From contig OV884012.1 in assembly GCA_930367205.1 (NCBI GenBank), positions 49,497,239 to 49,561,238 of the forward strand: a stretch of 64,000 nucleotides of DNA, read 5' to 3'. Shown piece by piece: positions 1 to 11,415 of the stretch. The notes below the pieces were generated by a model that saw only the letters and a program-made list of their open reading frames with translations, searched no databases and was not told where the DNA came from. Source of the stretch: Acanthosoma haemorrhoidale (taxonomy: Eukaryota > Arthropoda > Insecta > Hemiptera > Acanthosomatidae). The position numbers and the translations under genes were made by a program. Every line of letters starts with the position of its first letter. Positions within the stretch are counted from its first letter, which is position 1.

Positions 1-546
1 AATATAATTACTCATATGAAATTAACAATTGCTTTGGATGCCACAACAAACCAGTTATTTTTCCGGTTGATTGGCTCGAAGCAATAAACAACAAATAGAT
101 AGACAATGAGGGAGAGGAGACGAATGATGACGATATTGGGAGTAAGGAGACAGTGAAATTGGAGGTAAAGGGTTCGCTGATTGAAAAATAACATCATTAC
201 CGAATCATCCCGGCCTCTTTGTCAACTCTAACAAATGGCCGTGGTGCCTTTGATGGCGACCACCTGATCCTGGCCAAAGGCCGGCCTTTGCCACTGCCAT
301 TTCGATGAGTGGCCTCTCGTAATTCTTTTCCTTTGTAGCCCATAATCTATCTCGGCTACATTGGTACCTTTCATTGGTGCCTTTATTGGCCCCACTGGAC
401 CCAACTGGCGGGATATTAGCGGTCTAATGGCCCGAGATTAACTCTATATATAGTTTTGTCTTCTCCGACTATATAATTTAGACAGAAAAATAGCTGAAGC
501 CGATTATGTATTTCTCCAAACCGTTGGTAATTTGGTTATTATAAAT
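1..546. other. Unique DNA with GC-richer island
   Basis: No gene recognised. About 203-460 is a GC-richer island in AT-rich surroundings. It contains several GGCC-centred words (CCTGGCCAAAGGCCGGCC near 271) and repeated TTGGTRCCTTT-like and GGTGCCTTT words, with no long ORF. It could be regulatory DNA; this is inference from composition only. Confidence 0.3.
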
Positions 547-625
547 CATATATATATATATAATATATAAATCATATATATATACCATTAACGTATATAT
601 ATGTGTGTGTGTGTGTGTGTGTTAT
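547..625. repeat. AT and GT microsatellite
   Basis: Interrupted (AT)n tracts are followed by an uninterrupted (GT)n run at about 602-622 and further (TA)n. Simple sequence repeat read directly from the bases. Confidence 0.95.
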
Positions 626-1904
626 ATACATATATATTAATCTGAAATTAAACACATTTTAGCCTACGGACCTTAATCCGTAAGCCTGTGGCCAATTTTA
701 CCATCTATAGTGCCAACCTGTAATCAAAATGGCAAGTAAGAAAAACCTAGTAAGGTATCTGTGTCATACTGTATCAAGACTATTATACAAGAATTAGCAG
801 AACACAAAACTATAATATTTTTCGCGGTTACTCACAATATATACAATCAATAATTAAACTCCCCAAAGAAGGTCATTCTACAAAATTTAAACTCATCAGA
901 GATCAGTTTATTTTTCTTGACTACATACATTTAGCGCAAAGTTATTAGCTAAAGATACCTGTGTTATTTTTTGTTGATTTTCATGGATTATAAATATTCC
1001 ATTCCAATATGCATATCCAAATTGCATGCCTCCACCAGTAACCATGAAAAACAGGGACATAGAGAAAATCAAGGAAACCCTATAACTGGCTAAAAGAGTA
1101 TAGTATGGTCAAATATAAGTTAAAGGTATCATGAGGAAAGTTTAAGTATGTTATATACTCGATCGTTACCAGAAAATGTAGGGGTGACGTTTTCAATAAT
1201 ACACAAATTGTGTTAAATCAACTTCCAGCTACTCTTATTTACTTTTTTTTTTTACTAGATTGCAGCCTGGATCTTTTTAGTGATTATCATAACTTATCTA
1301 CGTATTTTTATGTCTGTAAGAGGATTGTGTGGTTATAAATATATATATTTACCCGTCGAATTGAGTGATCAAGCGCGCAGAGCAGCTCAGGCCTGCTTTG
1401 AATGATCAAATAAATTTGTTTAAATTTCAAAAACCTTTGAATAAGCTTAGAAACATAATCTCATCGGTGTACTTGAAAGGGCTGTATTTTCTGTTTTTTA
1501 TATTATAAAAGAATTTTCCTCGGTGAGTGAAGATAGAATGCACTAATCAATAAATTAAATACTTTCTGAATAGCTTTCTATAGTGCACTTTTTTACGACT
1601 GAGAGGACAATTTTTGACAGCGTGAATGATGACGTTATCGTAACTATAATTGATTTGGAGGCAGTATGATGTTATAGATAAGATGGCCTGGTTGTGGAGC
1701 ACCTGGCATTATTTAGCCTAAATAATAATGAAAAAATAAATTAATGAAAGCATACACCATAGTTTTTGACTAAAGACTATATAATCTCCATGCTAATCTC
1801 AGATAGATAGGGCTGTCCTTTCAAGCAATAGGGAAATAAGTTATATATACGTGCATCTATTTATATTACAGCAATTAGAAAGGAACTGGAATAAAGATAT
1901 CATA

Positions 1905-1906
<2 letters not shown>
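626..1906. other. AT-rich stretch, nothing recognised
   Basis: No ORF of note, no terminal repeats and no similarity to the transposon families found elsewhere in the window. Confidence 0.5.

Positions 1907-1944
<38 letters not shown>
1907..1944. repeat. (AT)n microsatellite
   Basis: About 38 bases of uninterrupted AT dinucleotide. The open frame that runs through it, with repeated Tyr-Ile, is an artefact of the repeat. Confidence 0.95.
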
Positions 1945-1946
<2 letters not shown>

Positions 1947-3199
1947 TTTAACTTAATATATGTGCAACCCAATCTTATCAGGTTATTGTTAGGAAACCCA
2001 ATGTTGGCTAAAGTTTGCTTGGTCAGAACTTAAAAGGGCTGTATATGTTCCGTTTGGAGGGTTATGTAAGTTGTTGAATATACATTGTATTAATGAATGA
2101 ATGAAATACATTTTGGATATTTCTTACAAATGAATAGAATTCCAGAGTGAGGATAATTTTTGAAGTGAAGGATGCGGTATGACCTTATCGCTGACAGAAC
2201 TGGTTTGGAAGCAGGGTTACAGAACGGGAGTGTTACAGTGGTGCAGCCGAGATCCGAATGCAGTTCACTCGTTGTCAGTAGTGAAATAACGACAGACAAA
2301 CCTAGGCGGAGAGGTGCAAACAGTTATTTAGCGATTTGGAGCAGGCAACAAATCCCTAGAAAGTAGTAACTAATCCTAAAACGAGTATCTGGACCGGGCG
2401 ATAATGGCCCCCTGTGTAAGAGTTAAAGTTGTAATTGGCTTGGCCGGGATCTCTTTCGTTCAACGTTAATCCTGCTCTAGAGCTGAGTCAATGACCGCCT
2501 ATAAAGCACCAGTCAAAAGCTCCTTGTCCCGGTAAGGAAATGCATCGGTCCTGGAATACAGAAGAGTCGACCTCTCGATATTGTTACAGTATAAATTGTT
2601 ATTTATACGTTTAGGTATGGTAACATTCTAGTCGACTGTTTATACCACCATTCTCCCCTAGTCAATTACTATATTATTCTATTCTACATTAAATAGAAAT
2701 AATAGAAATAGATATATAACTCTATGAAATGATTTTTTATTTGAAAAATGCTACTTTTTCATTTTTATTACTTTAAAGTATTAAACGGCAATCCTAGATG
2801 GCTGAAGAATTACTAGCTAACAAAAACAAGAAATATCTGTCGACTTGCAAGAAGAATATTAACGATGTTGCTGTCTCCACTTTTTTAACTTATTTTTTTG
2901 TTAAATATGGAATTTTCAAGAGGTTTACACATCCTATTCGTCAGGACAAATAAAAGCTTTCAAATATCATTAACGGTCAAGGATTTATTTCCCATACTAA
3001 TTAATGTTGAATCAATTTACAGTAAATAGGATATTTACTGTATGTAAACTAATACTGCAATTTATGCGTCCTATACTTACTCTTGCTATGCTAAATAAAT
3101 TTTCTATAATTGTTGAAGCTAAACATAACTGATTATTAGTAAACCTCAATAGGTTTATTCATAGGTTATGGCATTAACACGTTGTGAGCTCTTTTGCAA
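1945..3199. other. AT-rich stretch with one GC-richer island
   Basis: No gene recognised. About 2390-2560 is GC-richer and lacks an ORF. About 2172-2366 is open for 64 codons in one frame but looks like no family I know. The rest is low-complexity AT-rich DNA. Confidence 0.4.
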
Positions 3200-3560
3200 C
3201 TTGAAGACGGGGCTCACCCTCCCGAAAGTATGTACGAACTATAACTTTAAGTAAATTCCCTTACAGTCTGTAGCCATCGATTTGGGAAGGGTGGTGAGTC
3301 ACGGTTTTAACATAGGATTCGTGAGGTGTTGCATTGAGTCAAGTTGCAATTTAATGTGACGCGCTGTGGAGGTCGGCACGTCAAGTAGTTGGTACCGGTC
3401 GGGGTTCTTGAACTTGGTATGTTTATTCAGGATCGAGTTCTGAAGTTGTTGGAGACTTTTAGTTGTGTTGTCATTCAGGTAAGTTAATAGTGAAGCCCAG
3501 TACATCATAACTGTACGGAGGACATGGCCGTCATCTGTCCCCAGGTCATTCATTCATGGT
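3200..3560 (-). pseudogene. LINE ORF2 C-terminus and 3' UTR remnant
   Basis: The minus-strand frame at 3299-3553 matches the C-terminal tail of the LINE at 15791-16551. Shared features are a YLNDNTTKSLQQLQN-like block against LTDNTAKCLQHVQN, the words LLDVP against LLGVP, and a DSMQHLTNPM motif against DSLQHLTNPV. The following 3' UTR also aligns, with ATCGATGGCTACAGACTGT against ATCGATGGCAACAGACTGT. The UTR hairpin seen intact elsewhere (GGTGA, six-base loop, TCACC) is decayed here at 3203-3218. This is an old, 5'-truncated dead copy with no visible poly(A) or target duplication. The limits are approximate. Confidence 0.8.
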
Positions 3561-5174
3561 TATGTTTGAGCCAGGGTTGTGGATCATCTAAGATTCAGGC
3601 CAGCACATCGTTATTCCCATTGAACCTCATCACCCAGTTATTTTAAAACCATTTTGAAAGTTTTGAGTTCAAACCGTAATTGGAGTTAAGAGGTTGGGAA
3701 TCTCCTTAAAATGGTGCTTAGCTGATCCAGAACAAATATATAATTTCCTGTTTTGTATCTTAAATGGTTTTATTTCATTAACGATCCTTTGTAGGACGAG
3801 AAAAATATGAGATGTTCCCGATACTGTCAAGTAAACGAACATTTGCATCTCATCTATGATGGCTGCCCCAAAAGTGCTAATGATTATGCTCGATGTTTGA
3901 TCTTCTACTCTAAAAGCAGACAATTTATGAGCAGGAAATAAAAAATGACTTGTTTGACAGCATGCCGGAAATACGTTTATTTCGATTTAAAGCAAATTAG
4001 CACTGAACTTCTTAAATGAAGGATCGTAGGCCTCAGGCAGACATTAGCTCAGTGACACACCTTCACGCTGAAACAAAATCTCAACTTTATATCATAGTTG
4101 ATATAAGTTCAGGTGTTATTTTGGGCAATTATTATGAAGAGATAACTGTTTCATGATAAGAAGGTTGTGCGTGGGATCAAATGCCTGGAATCAAATCTAA
4201 ATAGACCGTGACACTATTTAAGTTCCACAAATATAATTGTGCAGTTCACGAAAACATAACCTTCCTTCAAACTTAAAGGATTGTAAATAAGAGCGAATAG
4301 AATTAAAATAAACAATTGTGATATAGATGCTAAGTGGTTTAGGACAGGTACTTCAGAGCCGCTGGCCTCGAGAACCTTGGAACAATCTTCTTTGCAGTCA
4401 CCTGAAATTTTCAAGAGGGTAAGAAAGGAGACAAAGGTGGAAGACAGGACGTAAGAAGAAAACAGTGCATTTCCGCCGGGGCTCTATAATGGACAATTTG
4501 TTCGGGAGGGGGCTCTCTGACGTGCATATTTGATAGTCTAATCCCCCACCCCTACTGTGTCACCTAATCAGTTCCCTATTAAACATTGATAAACACAACT
4601 CATTGCTCAGGTCAGAACTCTCATGTTTAATATACTAGCATTTTAATATCAAGGAGTACTTCTTTAACTAATAGTAAACCATTGACATAAGAAAAATTCG
4701 TAACTCCATAGTTTGTTGAAATCGACATTTTTATGCCATCTATTAACTCCAACCAAGCTCCAATCTAAATTTACGGCACCGAAAACTTTGTATCCCCGTC
4801 CTAGCAATCCTCGTAACCCCGGTCTCTATGATAACGTTGCAGTTTTGTTGTATAAAAACTCTTAACTGCAATAGGTCCCCAGCGCCACATTTTGTTTTCA
4901 GCTTTAATAATTAGTTTCACAATTATTATATTGAATATATCACTTTATTTTTATGATTTTTATATTTTATTTTTCATATTGTAGGCTTTTAGATTATTCT
5001 ATAACGTTGTCAGGAGGAAAAAAGATATTAAGACCTTCTTCCCAAATCACATCAGATTCACACTGCTACGGATAATCCATCTGTGCAAATATTAGTGTTT
5101 GAACTTAAAGTTAAGCATTTTATTTATAAAATATTAAAAACTTAATAGTAGTTATAAAAAAATGTTTACCCAAG
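3561..5174. other. AT-rich stretch, nothing firmly recognised
   Basis: Short open frames occur (minus 3669-3923 and 4214-4414), but none has a recognisable domain. About 4440-4560 is GC-richer and ORF-free. No terminal repeats seen. Confidence 0.4.
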
Positions 5175-5534
5175 TGTAGCGACTGCTAGCTACTTCCACG
5201 GTCACGCGTTGTGACAGGTGTGCGCGGGAACCGCTGCCGGATTAGACCCTCTCAGCTTCCCGGCAGAAACGGTATTTAAACCAGGGTTCTGGCCCTGTAA
5301 ATCAGTCACCTTGCAGACTCTCTGGCGACCTGTAACTATGCTTGTTTCACTTCCGCTCGAACTCTGAAAACATGCCTTATTCTTTATGAAACCTCTGTAC
5401 CTCTTCTCTTGAACATAGTGCATTGTCGGGGCACATACCTATCATAAAATGGAGTCAGATATGTTATTAACTCGAACAATCCGCACTTGTCACCAGGGCT
5501 AGGTGATCAGGCACCTCCTAGTGACAACCCGACA
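5175..5534 (+). repeat. 5' LTR, short form
   Basis: It starts TGTAGCGACTGCTAGCTAC and ends CCCGACA, two bases before the primer binding site. The start and end match the 892-bp LTR at 34568-35459 (start TGTAGCGACCGCTAACTAC), so this 360-bp form has large internal deletions or is a diverged subfamily. It contains a TATTTAA box at 5273-5279, preceded by a hairpin with CTGCCGG and CCGGCAG arms (about 5234-5271). A probable R region spans 5295-5460, with an ATAAAA polyadenylation-like signal near 5444. Confidence 0.85.
5273..5279 (+). promoter_or_regulatory. LTR TATA-like box
   Basis: TATTTAA lies about 22 bases upstream of 5295, where the duplicated R-like segment begins. The same box is at 34894-34900 in the solo LTR, so it is conserved between copies that otherwise differ. 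Confidence 0.6.
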
Positions 5535-5536
5535 AC

Positions 5537-5554
5537 TGGTGACCTCGACGTGAA
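5537..5554 (+). other. Primer binding site, tRNA-Trp
   Basis: TGGTGACCTCGACGTGAA, two bases inside the LTR end, matches 16 of 18 bases of the complement of the insect tRNA-Trp 3' end including CCA (from memory of that tRNA). This tRNA primes minus-strand cDNA synthesis in Kabuki/CsRn1 elements. Confidence 0.8.
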
Positions 5555-5619
5555 CGAGAAGCTAGACGTGATCGAGAAGCCGACGTGATCTCAGAAGATA
5601 GAAGAAACCTTATCTTACG

Positions 5620-6319
5620 ATGGCCGACCCACCAGCCCCGTCCGACAAAGCATGCTGTGCAACCGTACACTTCATTTCTCGGACGTGCAAACTGCCAGAG
5701 TTTCATGAAGAAGACCCAAAACTATGGTTCCTGCAGGTCAAAAATATTTTTTCAACGAGCCGGATCTCTTCGTCTAAGGCCAAATCGGAGCATATTTACG
5801 CTCAGCTTCCGTTCAGGGTACTAACACAGGTCGCAGGCCTAGCGTATTCTCCAAGCGATAGTCCCTACGAAGACTTAAAGGCTCGTTATCGAAACATACA
5901 GCCAGAGCCACTACTGACGACTGATCCGGTTATTGGAAGAGACACACCTTGGAGACCAGAAACCGTCACATCTCCTGTGGCAAATGCAGTCACTGGCAGG
6001 ACCCACGACCTTTGAGGGCGTCATTCGCACCCTCTGGCTACGCGCCTTGCCAGACAGGGTCCGCGACATACTGGCATCACACTACGAGACGAAATTGTTG
6101 AAACTGACGTTGATAGCGGACAAAATCATGGACTTAAGTTCAGCTACCGCAATACATACAGTCCAGGCCGCATCGACTCCCAAGGCCAGCCTGCCACGCT
6201 CCAGCTGTGACTGCCAGACAGCCATCGCACAGCTCACCCAAAAAGTAATCGTGCTGGCCAATTCAATAAACAGACGTGAAGAAAAATGGTCCGCTCGGCG
6301 ATACCAGCGACCAAAACCA
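5620..6319 (+). pseudogene. gag fragment of LTR element, frameshifted
   Basis: It encodes the N-terminal part of a capsid-type Gag. The ATG at 5620 follows the primer site by about 65 bases. The first frame (5620 to about 5890) carries LPEFHEEDPKLWFLQVKNIF, the opening motif typical of arthropod Ty3/Gypsy Gag, and a PYEDLKARY motif. The reading then moves to another frame, about 5933 onward, with LGDQKPSHLLWQMQSLAG, TLWLRALPDRVRDILA and an ADKIMDLS motif, which continue the same protein family. The frame change falls between about 5890 and 5935. The coding sequence breaks off at about 6319, where the A-tailed repeat starts, so no zinc knuckle or pol follows. Non-functional. Confidence 0.8.
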
Positions 6320-6495
6320 ACTACCTTCCTGATTCCACCTGCCTCCTTTAGGCATTCCACACCCAATATCCTTCTTCTCATACATCCTTCAAATGGGGAC
6401 TCCCCTTAGTGAAAGGCACTCATTAGCCCCAAATAATTTTCCTTTATTTTTCCCACATCCTATTTTTATAAGTTTGAGAGCTAAGAAAAAAAAAA
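6320..6495 (+). repeat. A-tailed short repeat, copy 1
   Basis: About 165 bp beginning ACTACCTTCCTGATTCC and ending GAGAGCTAAG followed by ten A. It is nearly identical to 16656-16842, which starts at the same base. Two independent copies sharing both a 5' start and a 3' poly(A) suggest a discrete short retroposon, or two truncations of one LINE at the same point. No tRNA-like promoter boxes are visible. It interrupts the gag fragment, and no target duplication is seen. Confidence 0.75.
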
Positions 6496-6659
6496 CTGTA
6501 AATCAGTCTCCTTGCAGACTCTGGCGACCTGTAACTATGCTTGTTTCACTTCCGCTCGAACTCTGAAACTTGCCTTATTCTTTATGAAACCACTGTGCCT
6601 CTTCTCTTGAACATAGTGCATTGTCGGGGCACATACCTATCATAAAATGGAGTCAGATG
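6496..6659 (+). repeat. Partial LTR (R-like segment)
   Basis: Starts CTGTAAATCAGTC directly after the poly(A) of the A-tailed repeat and ends at GGAGTCAGAT. It matches 5295-5460 of the 5' LTR with a few differences. No U3 or U5 sequence is attached. Confidence 0.85.
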
Positions 6660-9234
6660 TCAGAAACCTTTCCCTGTTTTTAAATACACTATCAATAGAA
6701 AAGTGGTTGGTGTGGAACTGTGCCATAAATAAATCATTTACATACAATCAGTAATCCGATATTGTCCAGTAATCAGATCATACGTACTTTAAAAACATAG
6801 ACTCGCACACTTTCTGCAAATCATTCAGACCTGAAGAGATGATGGCTGATCCACGTCGTACCGACCTAGATGCGCTTAAGTACGCTGGAGAAATGGTTTA
6901 CAAACTGAATTTTCATGATTCATGGAGCGTAGTACTATCTGCGAGGCGTTATAAACTTGCTAGATTGTATCGGTTGAAAAACTAGCACAACTATATGAAG
7001 ATAGATTAGAAATAAAAAAATAATATAAAATGATTTACAAGTGTTGAAGCAGCGTATTGTGCTCGTTGATTATCATGAGTTTAACGACTTGCCATACGAA
7101 CAGATAGACGGAACGAAGTAAATTAAAAAAAAAAAAATTTTGGTTCTAATACACTGATTTTAAAGACGATTATTATTTTATTTTTTATTCTGTAATAATT
7201 AAAATAGTTATGATTATCAAAATATTATAAAATTAAAAATAATAAACCTTTCAGTTATTAACTAAAACATAACATTAAAACAGTATTTAATTTTTTATTA
7301 ATGATAAGTTGTTAAGCCTAATTATTAATAAAAATAAAATGGAAAACCTTGGAACATCTTAACCGCGATCTTAACTTTGACTGAAGGAAAACCTCGCAAC
7401 TCCTATATATCCGCATATTACCAGTTAACTGATATTGTAATAATACTTGTTTAGTAATATAAAAAAACACGAGGAAAGTATGCTTTTAATTATTTAAACG
7501 GAAGGCGTAACTTTTGTGTCCCCTGAAAAATTTTCAATTTTGGAGTTTTTCTTATGACGACGACTTTATGTTGCGTCAACGTATGATTTGTATTAATATG
7601 AGATGTAATTGCTTGTAATAGTTTGCAGTTCAGTATTATAATACCTGGTCAGAAACTATATGATGTGCGCACGTAAGTGCCCCTGTCAGGCCATTTTGCC
7701 TATTTGCGTAATGAACCATGTTCAGTGTTGGTTGCATAGAAATAACAAATGCTTCGTTGAAAGAGATTGTCGAAAGCGAGAGGCAGAGAGGTTGATAGAT
7801 GTTAAAAACATTTTTCAAATGGATCCATTTGAATTTCAGGCTGAATCCCGGTGATCCAACCAATTTTTTTAGCTCTGCAATTGTCGCAAACATAAATCAA
7901 TACTGATATTAAATTCAATTCTAATTTTTTTTTAAATGATTTTAGGAACTTGAATTAATTGTGTTATGTTAAATATTTCATTTTATTTTTTACATAATTA
8001 ATATATAATTAATATTTCTGTTGAATTTTTAATGTTACAAGTTATGGTTTGTAAATAATTGCAGTTTTTCTGAAGGTATTGTTATTTATTATTACTTTTT
8101 TCTGGTTTAAAAAAAAATGTTTTATATGATAAACTTCAATCCAGGATACGCTGAATTGGATGTCCTGAGAAACGCCAATACATAACAACCAATCAATATA
8201 AATTGCATAAGTGGTTTGTTACATAACTTAATTTCGTAACTACTAAAATACATTTTGCTTCTACTTAGTTTCCATCGTTTTCTTCATAACCCATGTTACA
8301 TATGAGTTAACTTTACTTAACATAACTTAAATTTGACGCTGGTTAGTTCAAAAACTAGTTGATTAGTGGATATTATTATTACATTACATAATTAATGCCT
8401 GAATAAGCCTCAGACCATTATGCTCATCTTGCTATATAATATTAACACAAGTGCTTCCAATGTTTCCATTTCAATATTTATCAAAATTAATTATGAACAT
8501 AAAAACCCTATACGATTACCTAGAAATTGAAAGCACGTGACTTTGAAGGGTTTAATCATAAATGATTGTGATTTTATATCAACTCCACGAGTCAACATTT
8601 TTTTTTTTTATTGACACGGAGTGATATTAGTTTATTATTATTTGTTAATTTTATGAAAATCATGATATAAATGAAAGGTATCTTTATATTTATATATTTT
8701 TTGTTGTATCACCATTTTCTGAAGCAGCTTAGCGAGTCCTTTAAGAGGCATAGTATGCCGACGTTTACTGACGAATCGGTCGGGTATTGCCTTGTTTGTG
8801 CGTCGATTGAAACGCAAGCAATCACTTAATGAATACATACGATCAACAGGGTTTTATTTTTTTCATTCACCAAGGCTCTTAAATTCTATAAACGAATACC
8901 ATTCAATTTTGAATGCTAATTTCAAAGAATTATTAATTGAATACTTAGATAGGGCTCAATAATTAAAATGGATGATACACTGTAGCCGACAGTAAGAAAG
9001 TTCCGCGTTAGGGCACAAGAACATAGCTGTTAAAAATGTATTCACACAGAGCGTACATTAAAGGTCTGCTCAAATTATCATAAAGGAAGAAGCGAAGTCA
9101 GGAGCTTAAGGCCTTAGGCACCAGAAACAGTTTGTGTGAGAGAGAGGGGTGGAAAGAAACACAGAGGTAAAGGGGATAGAGTGAAGGGCGGGGGGAGAGG
9201 GCGAGAGACTTACTAAGTAAAATCCGTTTATAAT
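6660..9234. other. AT-rich stretch, nothing recognised
   Basis: Very AT-rich, with A and T homopolymers (for example near 7120 and 8600). Short frames at 7636-7893 and minus 8638-8838 show no known domain. No terminal repeats or tRNA genes seen. Confidence 0.45.
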
Positions 9235-9450
9235 TTAATTCCTTCCTCTAACCTTCACTGGGACGGCTAATTAGTTTTGCCCGGGCCTCAGACTTTGTTT
9301 CTTGCGCCAAACTGTTCGTCAGTTCATTGTTTGGGCCCTGTTAATTAAATACATACCCATACAACAAAATCTTCCCGGCAAGAGTGGCACAACTATTTCC
9401 ACTCGATGAATACCGATTAGCTCGCATTTTCGCTTAATTAGGCCTTAAAA
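9235..9450. other. GC-richer ORF-free island
   Basis: About 9235-9450 rises above the AT-rich background. It contains several TAATTA and TTAATTA homeodomain-type core words alongside CCCGGGCC and GGGCCC, and has no open frame. Possible cis-regulatory element; inference from composition only. A purine-rich GA tract lies just upstream (about 9130-9210). Confidence 0.25.
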
Positions 9451-11413
9451 TTAAATTATAACGTTAAATATGCTTTTGCAAGTACTTATATTAGAGTCAA
9501 CTCCACGTTAAGAATTCAATAAGTTTATACAAGGTATCTTTCCATAGTCACAAATAATTCCGGTCAATTCTGATGCATTGCACAATTAATTACTTTTCAA
9601 TTTCTACAATTACAATTAATTAGTCACTACGAAAACTATTTTAATGACTTTTTATATTTTAGTCTAAATTGTATTCCACCAAACTCCCAACGAATATCAC
9701 ATATTATTAATTAAAACGTATTTAACTTTTTAATACTAATATTTTTTTTTTATGAGGCTTCTTGCAAAACACGATACTGATAAAAAAAAAAATGTGATTA
9801 AAGTTTATCACAGATTCAACATGATACATATAATTAATTAATCATGTAAGGATCCTACTCAATCTAATCATCCAATCAATTGACTCAAATGCTATTATGA
9901 TGAGCTCAAATAGTGTACAGAATACGATGCCTATAAAAAATAAACAGTGATCCTTTAAAATTACGACCACTTTATGACTTTTTGCAATTATAGTTTACAA
10001 ACCTAATTCATCGGTTGTCGATCAAGAAATTAAAGTATTAAATTGCATGCCCAACGCATGAGTATTGAAACAAGTATTTTGTTTATAGTTAACGGCAGCA
10101 AATTTTCATGTGATTACAGTATCGAATAGGATCTTTGCAAAATTTCGGGTTCAACTCACAACTCAACAACTCACAAAGTGAAAAGAGGGACATACCCAGA
10201 AGCATGTTATGCATGTTAAGAAAAACGAATTTATAATTGTAATAAATGATACCAAATGTGCTTATAAACAATGTAACAATTCCTTCAAAACTCAATATCT
10301 TATGCAAATATAAGTATATCTTGCAGAGTGTATTGAATGGATCAAATGAAAAAAAAAATCCTAAATTCAAATTCAATAATATGAAGATAGTTTTAAGTAC
10401 TTCAATGAAGATTTTATTCAAAACCAAGAGCGGTGATGTTAGTTTTGTTATATTTATGAACTAGAGACATTGCGTATTAGCACGAGAATATTTTTGCAAT
10501 ATGAATATTGGAAACAAATTGATTTGAAAAACAAATTACTACTAAATAACCAAATATAAAATAATGTTCATATTTATAATATGTTAAAAAAAAAAGCTTA
10601 GTGTCCCCCTCAATATAATTTTCTTTTTCATATGTCATACTCAGTCAAAGTTTCACCCATTTACTACAGTTTACAATAAGTAAAAAACTCACATATTTAG
10701 AAGAACTACACAATACTTAATTTAATAAGTAATAAAATTGGAAACAATAAAAAGACTATAACATCACGCCCGAGAATGATATTATCTTATCAATTTTTAT
10801 TAATCCATTGGTAACTTTCCTGGAAAAATAAATAAAAATTTAAAAATAGTAAATAAATATTCCATTTAAAAGTAACTCAGTTAAAACAAAAACCATTTGA
10901 CAAATAAGAGGTACATAAAAACCTAATTAAATAATTCAAAAAAGATCATTCGAATATTTTACAAATAAAACAAACATTATTATCTCGCTAGAGGTTTGAT
11001 ACATAATGGTAAAATTCATAAATAAGCGAAAAGCTTCTTTAAATATTTGTTTATGATAAACCTTATTGATTTTTCCCATTGTTACCACAATTCATGAAGA
11101 AACTATCATATTGTTCAAATTTCTTTAAGAAAGTTTTTTTTGAAAAATTGATATGTTGAAAAAGTTCTCACGGTCAGTTTTATAGTTTCATAAATTTGGA
11201 TTTTTATTTATCTATAAAACTCTTCTAAGTATTTATTTATATTTCTTGTCGTAAATTGCAGTCCTGAGTGAGGATGCATGTATAGACGAGACGTCAGCTG
11301 AAATGGTATAGTTAAAAAATATACATTGGGAGTTGTACTGCTCCAAAGAATCATAAAGAATATATGTTTTTCATTTAAGGATTGTGTTAATAAATAATCA
11401 ATTTTAATAATTA
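9451..11413. other. AT-rich stretch, nothing recognised
   Basis: Low-complexity AT-rich DNA. Open frames at 10089-10464 on both strands are compositionally biased (Leu, Phe, Lys, Asn) and match no known protein. No repeats shared with the rest of the window were noticed. Confidence 0.45.
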
Positions 11414-11415
11414 TA

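Larger units (their letters stand above)
5175..6659 (+). mobile_element. Broken Ty3/Gypsy LTR element (Kabuki/CsRn1-like)
   Basis: In order: a TGT...ACA long terminal repeat (5175-5534), a primer binding site for tRNA-Trp (5537-5554), a frameshifted gag fragment (5620-6319), an unrelated A-tailed repeat (6320-6495), and a copy of only the middle of the LTR (6496-6659). Protease, reverse transcriptase, RNase H and integrase are absent. Use of tRNA-Trp is a known trait of the CsRn1/Kabuki branch of Ty3/Gypsy elements, which supports the assignment, but with no pol region the clade call remains an inference. A related full-size solo LTR lies at 34568-35459, with minus-strand LTR pieces at 22868 and 27302. 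The element is dead. Confidence 0.8.

Noticed and set aside
10089..10464. Overlapping frames on both strands
   Set aside because: Low-complexity AT-rich composition explains them.
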